A DNA stretch of 8,733 bases from Lachnospiraceae bacterium UBA3801. GTDB taxonomy: Bacteria; Bacillota; Clostridia; Lachnospirales; Lachnospiraceae. Of this stretch, positions 1 through 7,176 are shown piece by piece. The stretch is taken from assembly GCA_002368685.1 (NCBI GenBank), contig DFEN01000104.1, positions 1-8,733 on the forward strand, in the 5' to 3' direction. The notes beneath the pieces were generated by a model. That model was given only the letters and a program-made list of their open reading frames with translations, was not told the DNA's origin and did not search any database. Each line of letters opens with the position of its first letter. The stretch's first letter is position 1. The position numbers and the translations under genes were made by a program.

Positions 1-3000
1 CTACTTAAACTAAATCCATTCTGCATCATATCATTGAATGAACCTATCGACATTATAGCTCCGCCAATAGTCATAACTACTCCTGCTATTGTTGAACCTA
101 TCGTCAATATTGCAGGATTAACTGTGTCAATATTAGCAACTAAACCTAAAAGTTTATCGCCTAATCCTGCTAGACCAGTTGCTCCTGTTCCACTACCTGT
201 TCCTGCCAATTTAGCAACGTCAGCTTCTATTTTCTTCATACTAGAGTTCATGGCAAAGTTATTTAAGAAGTTGTGGAATGTCATGAAGTTAGTTATTATT
301 GGCATTATAACGCTGTTAAGAAGATTAAGTCCTCCTATCAATCCTATCATTACCTTTGCAAATTTCTCTATCTTTTCGGCGATTTTTTCTGGGTCAGCAT
401 TTTCTACCCACTCTGAAAACTTGCTTACAATGGTGTCAAGTGTGCCAGAGTTTACAAAGTCATCAAAGGCTTTACCTAAATCTTCAATTATCTGCAACAA
501 TACTTCCCATCCAAGTTCCAAGAACTTTTCAAGTGTAGGTAAAAATTCATTCATCACAGATGTGAGATGTTCCCAATCTATACCAAGACCAGTACTTTCG
601 TCATACTGACCAAATATCTGACCGAGCAACTCAAGTAGTCTTGGTCCACCATCTTCTACAAGATATGACCAGAAAGGAAGTAACACATCTGTCCAAAATG
701 CTGATACAGTATCAACTATAAACTGTATAACAGGTTCTATATCTTCTAAGAATTTTAACGTGTCATCAAGAAGCTTGGAGAAATCAAGGTTAGCTGCCCA
801 CTCCGCTGTCTTTTCTGATGCCTTAAGTATACCATCACCTATTATAGTTATCAGCTTTTCTATCTGAGCTAATATCTTAGAGCCTCTATCATTCTCTTCA
901 AGAGCTTTGCGTAAGTTGTCTGCGATATTGCCTATTGCTTCTACAATGTTGCCAAATGCTTTTACTATCTTAGGAGCGAAATCTTCTACAAAGAAACGAA
1001 CAATTTCAAGCAGGACTTTTTCATAAAGATATACAAACAAGTCTACAACTTTCTGTACCGCAGGAACTATCTGTTGCTGTAACACATCTGCGATAGCTGT
1101 AAACAACGGAACAAATGAGAGTTTTCTTGACCACAATACTGTGTAATCAGCACATTCTCTCAGACCGTTTGTTATTATCCATATAATATCTCTTATAGCT
1201 GACAGTATTCTGTAACCGTTCTCATTAGCATCCCACGCTATTCTAAATGCTCTCGCTATATTACCTATGATTAAGAATATGTCGCCGAGTATCTTGAACA
1301 GATTTTCAAATATCTCTTGTGTACGAGGTTCTTCCCAAACTCTCCAGAAATCTCTCGCTACAGATTTAGCAAGGTCAAGTAGCTCTCTGAGCATATACTT
1401 GAAGGAGTTTACAACAAACTTCTTCATTTTTGCCCAAGCTGCTTTTATTGGCTTAAGCAACCTATCAAGGAACTCTTTGAACTTTTTAGCCCACTCTGCC
1501 ATGATAGGGTCAATAGGAACTTTCTCAAACCCCATTGCTCCAGCATCAGCACCACTATCATCTTTTGAGTTGATGACATTGAGCTTATCAAGTCCAGAGA
1601 GCTCCTGCTTTGCTTTCTTAGCATTTTTTGCGGTCTTATCTAAAGACTCTGCATAGTCAATCTGATTTCTTGTGGCTTTAAACACCATAGACTGACCAGT
1701 AAGTGCGGCTATAAAGGATGCTACTTTATAAGCTATATCACTAACAAGAGCAGAAATCTTTTCAAGCAGAGGGGCTAAAACATGAACAATAGGCTCTACA
1801 ATAGTAGTTATGGCGGCTTTAATCTGATTCATTGAGGTAACAATAGATGACATACTCTTGTTAACCTCATCATATCCCATTGCAAGCTGACCCATACCGT
1901 CTATTACTGCTTTTCGCATCTTATTGAGCAGAACATATAAAGACCTTATACCAAGTCCATACTTTAATATGTTCTTGATTAAGTCTTTTATTGACAGATT
2001 AAATCCAGCATTAGCTTTTATGCCTGACCTTGTTTCCCTAGAAAGTTTTTTCTGAGAGTTTCTTGCCTTATCAAATGCTTTACCTAAAGCACCAACACCA
2101 GGTATAAGTTTAAGATAAGCCTGCAATGATTTTGTTGCGGCATTAAGAGATGCTTTACCGAATGCATTAACTTTTTTAGTAACATTGTTAATAGCAAAGC
2201 CAAGCATCTTTATAGACCTTAACTTATAGTAATACTGTGCTGTAGAACGTTTAATAGCGGCTTCTTCCTGTCTCAGACCTTGTATCTGAGCTTTTACTTG
2301 TGCTTCTTGTGCCGCTTTTGCGGCCTCATCTGCCTTTATCTTATCTGACTGGTCAAATAATGTACCATAGTCCTGAATATTCTTTACTTCATTACCTATG
2401 CCTTTAAGTGTCTCTTCAATTATCTTTGCAGTCTCAGCATCTTCCTGTTTTATGAGATTATTTGACTTTGCAGTATTAAATACCTCTTCAAGTTCAGCCT
2501 GTAAAGCATCTGCCTCTGCATTAGCCGACTCAAACTGTGCCATCAGAGCTTCGTTAGCTTCAACTTTAGGTCCCTGATGGTCGTCTGCTTTTAATGCGGC
2601 TACCATAGAGTTATACTTATCTGCTGTGGTATCTATCTGATTTTCGAGTGCTATCTGTTTCTGAATAAGCCCTTCTAACTTCGTTTTAGCCTCATCATAA
2701 GCTTTACCAGCATTTTCTGCATCAGCTCTTGCACCTTTTATACGCTCCTGGTCAAATGCAAATTGTTCTGTACTATACTCTCCTTGAGGTAATGCTTGTC
2801 CTGAAACAAATGCGTCTTTTACTTCCTCTGCTCTAGCTTTCGCATTATTGTATGCCTGTTCTAACTTAGCGACTTCTGCTTTCTGAGCATCCACCTCTTT
2901 AGTAACTGCGGATAAATCATCTTGCATACCACGAACATCAACTTGCATTTTCCATGGTCCTTCAAGTTGCTCTGCGGCTGTTTTTGCATCAAGTCTGAGT

Positions 3001-4004
3001 TTAGCAATCCTTGTCTGTAAATTCTTTATATTTTCGTTCTCAGATTTAGTAAAATCTTTACTAGGCTGCTGTTCAAATGTAGATACTATGCCCTGTATCT
3101 CTGCCTTTATTTCAGCAGCAGTCTTCTTGATACTTGCTCTGGTATTATTAAATGTTGAAGCTGTGCCATCATCAATCTCTTTCAAAGTATCTTTAAGAGA
3201 TGAAACGGAGCTCTTAAACTTCTCCATTGCTTCAATATCTTTTTCAGTGCGCTCGACTGTAAGTGAGCCACTGTCTGTAGAACCTGTATCTAAGCTGAGC
3301 AGTTGCTTTTTGACCATCAACTCGCTCTGAATAGCATCAAGATTTTTCTGCTCTTCCAGTCTGGCATACGTATTTTCACTTCGTTTATCCTGTATAAGGT
3401 GTATCTGTTCTGTTAGTGCGGCACGTTCTTCTTTTGCTGCCTTTGTTCTGTCATGCTTAATAGCCTCTCGCTGACGTTCAAGTCCAGTCTGTTTCGCAAT
3501 AAGAGCCGTCTCAGAATTTTGTATGGATGCAAGTCGTTTTTCAGAATCATACTCTTTATCAGAAAGCTCACTTATACGGGCTTTAAGTTCAGATTGTTTT
3601 AAAAGCTCTTTATTCTGAATAGCGGGTATAGAAATATCTCCATCTATTTTACCGACAGTTTTCTGAGTGTTCTTAGAAGATAATCTTGCATCAGATACAC
3701 CTTTATATTTTGCAATCAGAGCATCTAAGGCATCGGCTTCTGCATTTATACTGCTAATTAAAGCTTTTGCCGCTTCTTTACCTTCTGCGGTATCAAGATT
3801 TAATTTTTGTAATTCTTTTATATACTTACTTATGCCATTAGCATTATCACGTAGTATCTTGCCCTGCTCAGGCAATACACCTGTACTAGCAAACTTTCTA
3901 ACATCCTTTAGTTTTGTCTTTAACTCACTGACATATTCTTTGATGTTGTCGCTAGTAACTTTGAATTGTATAGGTATTTCTACTGCATTGCCATTTACGC
4001 CCAT
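1..4004 (-). CDS. Phage tail tape measure protein (C-terminus cut by window edge)
   Basis: This protein spans the tail lumen during assembly, sets tail length and usually helps DNA enter the cell. The frame is open from the ATG at 4002-4004 to position 1, giving 1334 residues with no stop. Residues about 135-585 are charged, Ala/Glu/Lys/Gln-rich helical sequence typical of coiled coil. A motif recognised from Gram-positive phage tape measures follows: GLGIRSLY at 683-690, a hydrophobic helical stretch, ALTGQS at 767-772, and LSGLDKLN at 802-809. Residues 913-1128 hold two copies of a 105-106-residue repeat. Two strongly hydrophobic segments lie near 1217-1240 and 1297-1323, separated by a Gly/Thr-rich linker. 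No peptidase or lysozyme motif was noticed in the visible part. The start has an AAGGAG site six bases upstream and sits three bases after the Gp15-like gene's stop. Position after the chaperone genes and size support the call. Confidence 0.96.
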   Translation of the reverse strand, partial: MGVNGNAVEIPIQFKVTSDNIKEYVSELKTKLKDVRKFASTGVLPEQGKILRDNANGISKYIKELQKLNLDTAEGKEAAKALISSINAEADALDALIAKYKGVSDARLSSKNTQKTVGKIDGDISIPAIQNKELLKQSELKARISELSDKEYDSEKRLASIQNSETALIAKQTGLERQREAIKHDRTKAAKEERAALTEQIHLIQDKRSENTYARLEEQKNLDAIQSELMVKKQLLSLDTGSTDSGSLTVERTEKDIEAMEKFKSSVSSLKDTLKEIDDGTASTFNNTRASIKKTAAEIKAEIQGIVSTFEQQPSKDFTKSENENIKNLQTRIAKLRLDAKTAAEQLEGPWKMQVDVRGMQDDLSAVTKEVDAQKAEVAKLEQAYNNAKARAEEVKDAFVSGQALPQGEYSTEQFAFDQERIKGARADAENAGKAYDEAKTKLEGLIQKQIALENQIDTTADKYNSMVAALKADDHQGPKVEANEALMAQFESANAEADALQAELEEVFNTAKSNNLIKQEDAETAKIIEETLKGIGNEVKNIQDYGTLFDQSDKIKADEAAKAAQEAQVKAQIQGLRQEEAAIKRSTAQYYYKLRSIKMLGFAINNVTKKVNAFGKASLNAATKSLQAYLKLIPGVGALGKAFDKARNSQKKLSRETRSGIKANAGFNLSIKDLIKNILKYGLGIRSLYVLLNKMRKAVIDGMGQLAMGYDEVNKSMSSIVTSMNQIKAAITTIVEPIVHVLAPLLEKISALVSDIAYKVASFIAALTGQSMVFKATRNQIDYAESLDKTAKNAKKAKQELSGLDKLNVINSKDDSGADAGAMGFEKVPIDPIMAEWAKKFKEFLDRLLKPIKAAWAKMKKFVVNSFKYMLRELLDLAKSVARDFWRVWEEPRTQEIFENLFKILGDIFLIIGNIARAFRIAWDANENGYRILSAIRDIIWIITNGLRECADYTVLWSRKLSFVPLFTAIADVLQQQIVPAVQKVVDLFVYLYEKVLLEIVRFFVEDFAPKIVKAFGNIVEAIGNIADNLRKALEENDRGSKILAQIEKLITIIGDGILKASEKTAEWAANLDFSKLLDDTLKFLEDIEPVIQFIVDTVSAFWTDVLLPFWSYLVEDGGPRLLELLGQIFGQYDESTGLGIDWEHLTSVMNEFLPTLEKFLELGWEVLLQIIEDLGKAFDDFVNSGTLDTIVSKFSEWVENADPEKIAEKIEKFAKVMIGLIGGLNLLNSVIMPIITNFMTFHNFLNNFAMNSSMKKIEADVAKLAGTGSGTGATGLAGLGDKLLGLVANIDTVNPAILTIGSTIAGVVMTIGGAIMSIGSFNDMMQNGFSLS
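621..935 (-). repeat. Tape measure internal repeat, copy B (second in protein)
   Basis: Encodes tape measure residues 1024-1128. It begins IGNIADNLRK and ends LLELLG. It aligns with copy A without gaps over about the first 60 residues and with a one-residue shift afterwards. Shared landmarks are IGNIA, the Asn and Gly near repeat positions 15 and 18, ILxxI, an Ile-Ile pair followed by Gly, a Trp at 46, Leu-x-Phe at 50-52, then VD, VLL, VED and a Pro. Confidence 0.8.
951..1268 (-). repeat. Tape measure internal repeat, copy A (first in protein)
   Basis: Encodes tape measure residues 913-1018, starting IGNIARAFRI and ending IVKAFG. Only five residues separate it from copy B. By eye roughly a third of positions are identical to copy B, spread over the whole length, which indicates an old tandem duplication rather than chance helical similarity. 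The copies are diverged at DNA level. Confidence 0.8.
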
Positions 4005-4007
4005 AGC

Positions 4008-4589
4008 TTACTCCTTATTCCAAACACTTTTCAGCCAGTTTTCTGCATCTATTTCATCTACAGTCTTATGTTTCCACATAAAATATTGAGGATTATCTCG
4101 TTTATAATCCTGTTCCCACTTTTCAAGTTTTTTACTGCTCATCATTTTATCCCTAATATTTATTACCGTAGATAAAACACATTCCCCTACTGACATATAG
4201 TATGACAGAAATGTCCACCAATGTATATATGGTTCAGACCTTATTTCTTTACCAGAAACTTTATTTACTGCGGCACATATTAGTGCAGAATCACCCTCCC
4301 AATCAATTAACTTCTTTTGCGCTTTAACTTTATCCGCTTTTGATTTATCGCCGTTAAAGAAGTCATACATCTGTTTTACAGCTTCTTCAAGGAATGGAAA
4401 GCTTAAAACGTCTTCCACATCATTAAATTCTTCATAAAATATTATTAGCGCAGAGATAATTCGTTCTTTCTGTTCTAGTTCTTCATCCTCTAAAACAGAA
4501 AAAATGTCCAATATCACACGATAGTCTCCTCGATTTCGTATGTGATACGGACATTCTTCTATCATTATCTCCGTAGGTAATTCATACAT
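4008..4589 (-). CDS. Gp15-family phage protein, probable second tail assembly chaperone
   Basis: The 193-residue product resembles the Bacteriophage Gp15 family (named from Listeria phage A118), whose genes lie directly before the tape measure. The start MYELPTEIMIEE, followed by a Tyr/Arg/Asp stretch and a predominantly helical acidic body, fits that family. Residues about 125-145 are Trp/Tyr-rich (IHWWTFLSYY), a conserved-looking core. The C-terminal part (WEQDYKRDNPQYFMWKHKT) is charged and aromatic. Known or proposed role: with the upstream gene product it chaperones the tape measure until the tube assembles, as G and GT do in lambda. It has its own AGGAG site (4598-4602) eight bases before ATG, and its stop lies three bases before the tape measure start. 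Family assignment is from recognition; the chaperone role is inferred from position. Confidence 0.82.
   Translation of the reverse strand: MYELPTEIMIEECPYHIRNRGDYRVILDIFSVLEDEELEQKERIISALIIFYEEFNDVEDVLSFPFLEEAVKQMYDFFNGDKSKADKVKAQKKLIDWEGDSALICAAVNKVSGKEIRSEPYIHWWTFLSYYMSVGECVLSTVINIRDKMMSSKKLEKWEQDYKRDNPQYFMWKHKTVDEIDAENWLKSVWNKE
4011..4016 (-). promoter_or_regulatory. Shine-Dalgarno site of the tape measure gene
   Basis: On the minus strand AAGGAG lies six bases before the ATG at 4004. The TAA stop of the upstream Gp15-like gene falls between this site and the ATG, so ribosomes finishing that gene terminate on the site, suggesting translational coupling. The 15-base leader from AAGGAG to ATG differs at one base from the leader of the tube gene. 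Confidence 0.85.
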
Positions 4590-4609
4590 ACACGGAGCTC
4601 CTATTCGAT

Positions 4610-5233
4610 TTAGTTATGATACTTCTTTGTATACTTGGATGTCTTTGCTGAAACCCTTTTGCGAATCTTGCTAAACTCAGAATCAAGATTTCTCTCATAA
4701 AGTTTCAATACAGCCTCAATGATATGCTCAAATTTGAAAGCGCCCTCATAAGGGTCATACATTGAGCCACCGTCATCACAAACTTTACTAACAGGAGCAT
4801 CAAAGATATAATCCAGTTCTTTTCTCATATTCGCATCTATTGCCTTTAACTGTTCAGCGGCAACTCTTTGCACATCCTCTGTGATTTCATCATCAGGAAG
4901 ACCTGAAAGAATTTTACCAACCTCAGTCATATAGTTCTGCAATCTGTCATACGCAGTAGTAAGACGGGATAGAATATTCAAGTCACTGGTATTAAGTTCA
5001 AGAATCCTGTTATTATCTCCGTTTATTCTAAATCTCTTCTTTTTGATAACAGAGAGGTCAACATCCTGAATATCGTCTGCTGAAACAGGTGGTGTTGCTA
5101 CTACCTCTGTCTGTGACTCAGGAATAGTTTCTTCTTTAACCTCTTCTTTTACTTCTTCAGGAACATTAAGTGCGTCCTTCTTCATTTCTTTTGGCTCTTC
5201 GTTTTCAAAGAGTTTTGATGTTGATTTTGCCAT
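4610..5233 (-). CDS. Probable first tail assembly chaperone-like protein
   Basis: A 207-residue protein lying between the tube gene and the Gp15-like gene, the slot of a lambda G-type chaperone. Residues about 10-58 are low-complexity, rich in Glu, Lys, Pro, Val and Thr, and look disordered. A folded part begins near residue 64 with KKKRFRINGDNNRILELNTS, a pattern I associate with an uncharacterised family found at this place in clostridial phages. The rest is helical, with a basic C-terminus (KIRKRVSAKTSKYTKKYHN). The start is supported by a perfect AGGAGG at 5242-5247, eight bases upstream. Twenty bases separate its stop from the next ATG, and no workable slippery site links the two. The role is inferred from position; a different tail-assembly role remains possible. 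Confidence 0.72.
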   Translation of the reverse strand: MAKSTSKLFENEEPKEMKKDALNVPEEVKEEVKEETIPESQTEVVATPPVSADDIQDVDLSVIKKKRFRINGDNNRILELNTSDLNILSRLTTAYDRLQNYMTEVGKILSGLPDDEITEDVQRVAAEQLKAIDANMRKELDYIFDAPVSKVCDDGGSMYDPYEGAFKFEHIIEAVLKLYERNLDSEFSKIRKRVSAKTSKYTKKYHN

Positions 5234-5255
5234 CTTGTTACCCTCCTACGTTAAA

Positions 5256-5801
5256 TCAAATACTTGCATCTGCGGTGAACACAAAGTCATCAGAAAGTTT
5301 GTCTACTGTACCGGTAGTAATCTTGTTTGAGAAGTGTACCGTGTAAGGGAAGTTTACATTTACATCGCCACCGATTGAATCATAAGTGATTGTGCAATCC
5401 TCATGTTTTTCAGCGGCATAGCCATCTTTTGAACTTCCAACAAAGGCTGTGATAATGTAGATAGTAAACTGCTGGAGCTCTGAAAGAGCGTTCCTTCTAC
5501 GAATATCGTTAAGAAGTGCTTTGAGCTTATCTCCACCGATAACAGGTGAAGCGTCGAATGTCTGCTCAGGCTGTGTTCTCTGCATATCTGTGTAGTTATT
5601 GCCGAGAATATCAGTGGTTGTCTCAATTTCTGAGTTATACTCAATAGCTGAGTCCTCAGTTCTTGTTCCAAGAAACTCTCTTACAGTGTTCTCAGTTGTT
5701 GTAGTACCAACTGTTGTAGTCTCTTTCCATTCTGCCACTGTGATGAGCATCTTTCTTTCGGCCCTCTGGCCAGGGTTAAGATTAAACTGCTCTACTGCCA
5801 T
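5256..5801 (-). CDS. Major tail tube protein
   Basis: The 181-residue product should polymerise into the tail tube around the tape measure. It begins MAVEQFNLNPGQRAERKMLI, then has beta-rich sequence with many Thr/Val/Ile and alternating polar residues (EWKETTTVGTTTTENTV near residues 24-40), and a DMQRTQPEQTFDASPVIGGD stretch (near 72-91) of the kind seen in siphophage tube proteins. The second half includes a loop with GSSKDGYAAEK and a final beta region (VNVNFPYTVHFSNKITTGTV). No C-terminal Ig-like domain is present. All isoleucine codons I read are ATT or ATC, unlike most neighbours, consistent with a highly expressed structural gene. The start has AAGGAG six bases upstream. Position between terminator and chaperones, plus length, fit the family. 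Confidence 0.88.
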   Translation of the reverse strand: MAVEQFNLNPGQRAERKMLITVAEWKETTTVGTTTTENTVREFLGTRTEDSAIEYNSEIETTTDILGNNYTDMQRTQPEQTFDASPVIGGDKLKALLNDIRRRNALSELQQFTIYIITAFVGSSKDGYAAEKHEDCTITYDSIGGDVNVNFPYTVHFSNKITTGTVDKLSDDFVFTADASI

Positions 5802-5807
5802 AGCTTT

Positions 5808-5813
5808 CTCCTT
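5808..5813 (-). promoter_or_regulatory. Shine-Dalgarno site of the major tail tube gene
   Basis: AAGGAG on the minus strand, six bases before the ATG at 5801 and just before the end-of-gene region of the terminator gene (stop at 5817-5819). From this site through the ATG the leader matches the tape measure leader at 14 of 15 bases. Confidence 0.85.
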
Positions 5814-5816
5814 TCA

Positions 5817-6287
5817 TCATTTCCAAACTCGTTTTGAATTGTCTAGGTATGTCAGTCTTACCCCAACTGAATACCTTGCTATTGGAGGATTTACAGAAGT
5901 ATCTATTCCATCTAAATCGGGGTCTGTAGTGAGTGGTTCCATTGATTCTATAATGCACTCTTCCCCAAAGTCAGGATAATTACCTAATATATTTTGTTTA
6001 TCTATCCAATCAAGTATAGCTTGTACTTTTGCCATATTCTCTATATTCTCATCAATTTCACCATCAATAACGGCGTTGTGCGATATAGAATAATAACTGG
6101 CTATAGTAAAAGTATACTGTTTTTCTACACTTCCGTCAATGTAAGTTCTTTTAATAGTATCTTTTTCGGTAATAAAATGATTGTTTCCGTCACCACTCTC
6201 AGCAAAGTTAAAAAATAGAGGATTATTCTGAATGACTTCGCATTGTTTTATAAAATCAATCATTATTTGGTTCTTGTCATTATCCAT
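5817..6287 (-). CDS. Probable tail terminator protein
   Basis: A 156-residue protein encoded just before the tube gene, the usual place of the protein that caps the tail tube and joins it to the head. It opens with a helical segment (MIDFIKQCEVIQNNPLFFNF), then a beta region with TIKRTYIDGSVEKQYTFTIASYY, a helix (NIENMAKVQAILDWIDKQN), and a final beta portion ending ARYSVGVRLTYLDNSKRVWK. This helix, strands, helix, strands order and the Val/Leu-rich last strand before a Trp-Lys end match terminator-like neck proteins of Gram-positive phages. A perfect AGGAGG at 6293-6298 lies five bases before the ATG, inside the end of the upstream gene, whose TAA abuts the ATG directly. Function rests on position and overall pattern, not a catalytic motif. 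Confidence 0.72.
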   Translation of the reverse strand: MDNDKNQIMIDFIKQCEVIQNNPLFFNFAESGDGNNHFITEKDTIKRTYIDGSVEKQYTFTIASYYSISHNAVIDGEIDENIENMAKVQAILDWIDKQNILGNYPDFGEECIIESMEPLTTDPDLDGIDTSVNPPIARYSVGVRLTYLDNSKRVWK

Positions 6288-6728
6288 TTATGCCTCCTCA
6301 AATGCTTCGATAAGATAAGGCTCACAATCACTAAGGAATGCTTCCCAGTCACCATTTTCCATCATAGCTTCTTTTATCTCTGCACCTGTAAAACCAGGTT
6401 GCATACCAAGAACTCGTCCTATAACATATCCTGCATAATGTTTAAATTCTTTAGGTCTATGCTCAATAGCATCCCATACAATACCATGTGACTTAGATAC
6501 TTCAAGATAACCTTCTCTGAAATAACCTGATTTATCAGATTCTCCTGCTGCCTGGTATCTTAATGCTCCAGTGTCTACAGGAAGATAATTCTTTATATAA
6601 CCTACTAAGATATTAGATATAGTATCATACAACTCAGTATTTGTTGTTATGCCTTTTATCTTTCTATCCAGTATCTCTTGAACATCATTTTTAAAATCAC
6701 GGGCGTCTATACGAAATCTTACTTCCAT
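6288..6728 (-). CDS. HK97 gp10-like tail completion / neck protein
   Basis: The 146-residue product carries the hallmark of the HK97 gp10-like family: a central helix followed by YLPVDTGALRY (near residues 53-63), where the Pro-Val-Asp-Thr-Gly-x-Leu core is conserved, and a later stretch with SGYFREGYLEVSKSHGIVW corresponding to the strand region. These proteins sit at the neck and help finish or attach the tail. An acidic C-terminus (ENGDWEAFLSDCEPYLIEAF) follows a Gly-rich turn. The start is one base after the stop of the preceding gene, with a moderate AAGGGG site (6737-6742) eight bases upstream. The order connector, closure, gp10-like, terminator, tube is the standard neck order. Isoleucine is often coded by ATA here, unlike the capsid and tube genes. 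Confidence 0.87.
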   Translation of the reverse strand: MEVRFRIDARDFKNDVQEILDRKIKGITTNTELYDTISNILVGYIKNYLPVDTGALRYQAAGESDKSGYFREGYLEVSKSHGIVWDAIEHRPKEFKHYAGYVIGRVLGMQPGFTGAEIKEAMMENGDWEAFLSDCEPYLIEAFEEA

Positions 6729-6729
6729 A

Positions 6730-7176
6730 TCAAGTACCCCTTACATGATAATGCTCATTTCCTCTTCCACCACCAACATTGATGTTGACAGTTTCTATTG
6801 TAAAGCATCCTGGCCACTCTTTATTCTCATTTATCAAATCTGATGACCTTTTACCATTAGCATACTCATCTACTTCAAAATCAACTTCTTCGGCAACTAT
6901 AATATCTCCTGCACTGAGAGTGAATTTTGTAGCTCTTTCTTCATCAGAAAGTAACATCCATGACTTCTTATCTACAAAGAGGTCATTCACCCTTATTCTG
7001 CAAACTGTCACATTAGAGTCTATTGTAGTTTTGCCGACTGTTATCTTTTCGATTGTATGCTTATAAAAGCAATCGGGAATGACATGGCGATACCACTTGA
7101 CCCTCTTAGTATCTGGGTCAGTATACTTATTGTATAAAGTTATAGTATCGTCCCACCAGGAACTGTAATGATTCAT
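6730..7176 (-). CDS. Probable head-closure (stopper-like) protein
   Basis: A 148-residue protein placed between the connector/GIY-YIG-like genes and the gp10-like gene, where the head-closure protein is expected. It begins with an aromatic motif (SSWWDDTITLYNKY), then KRVKWYRHVIPDCFYKH, a beta-rich centre (VTVCRIRV near residues 56-63), a segment with FTLSAGDIIVAEEVDFEVDE (near residues 85-104), and a Gly-rich end (VNINVGGGRGNEHYHVRGT). I recognise this pattern from uncharacterised proteins of clostridial prophages in the same position. The Gly/Arg/His-rich tail followed by HYHVRG is characteristic. Its ATG overlaps the previous gene's stop as ATGA (7173-7176), so translation is probably coupled; no strong separate ribosome site is seen. 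The head-closure role is inferred from gene order. Confidence 0.7.
   Translation of the reverse strand: MNHYSSWWDDTITLYNKYTDPDTKRVKWYRHVIPDCFYKHTIEKITVGKTTIDSNVTVCRIRVNDLFVDKKSWMLLSDEERATKFTLSAGDIIVAEEVDFEVDEYANGKRSSDLINENKEWPGCFTIETVNINVGGGRGNEHYHVRGT

Noticed and set aside
34..1656. Plus-strand open frames at 34-609, 356-538 and 1267-1656
   Set aside because: They lie opposite the continuous tape measure frame, have low-complexity Ser/Ile/Pro/Phe-rich translations typical of antisense shadows, and no convincing ribosome sites.
3088..4175. Plus-strand open frames at 3088-3330, 3667-4089 and 3966-4175
   Set aside because: Antisense to the tape measure coiled-coil region and the Gp15-like gene; Leu/Ser/Phe-rich shadows of minus-strand Lys/Glu/Ala codons.
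4595..4602. GGAGCTCC palindrome overlapping the Gp15-like ribosome site
   Set aside because: It has no loop, so it cannot form a hairpin; it is a chance perfect palindrome around AGGAG.
5360..7066. Frames at 5360-5671 (minus) and 5599-5979, 5994-6218, 6243-6491, 6779-7066 (plus)
   Set aside because: All overlap well-supported structural genes in other frames and show no family resemblance.
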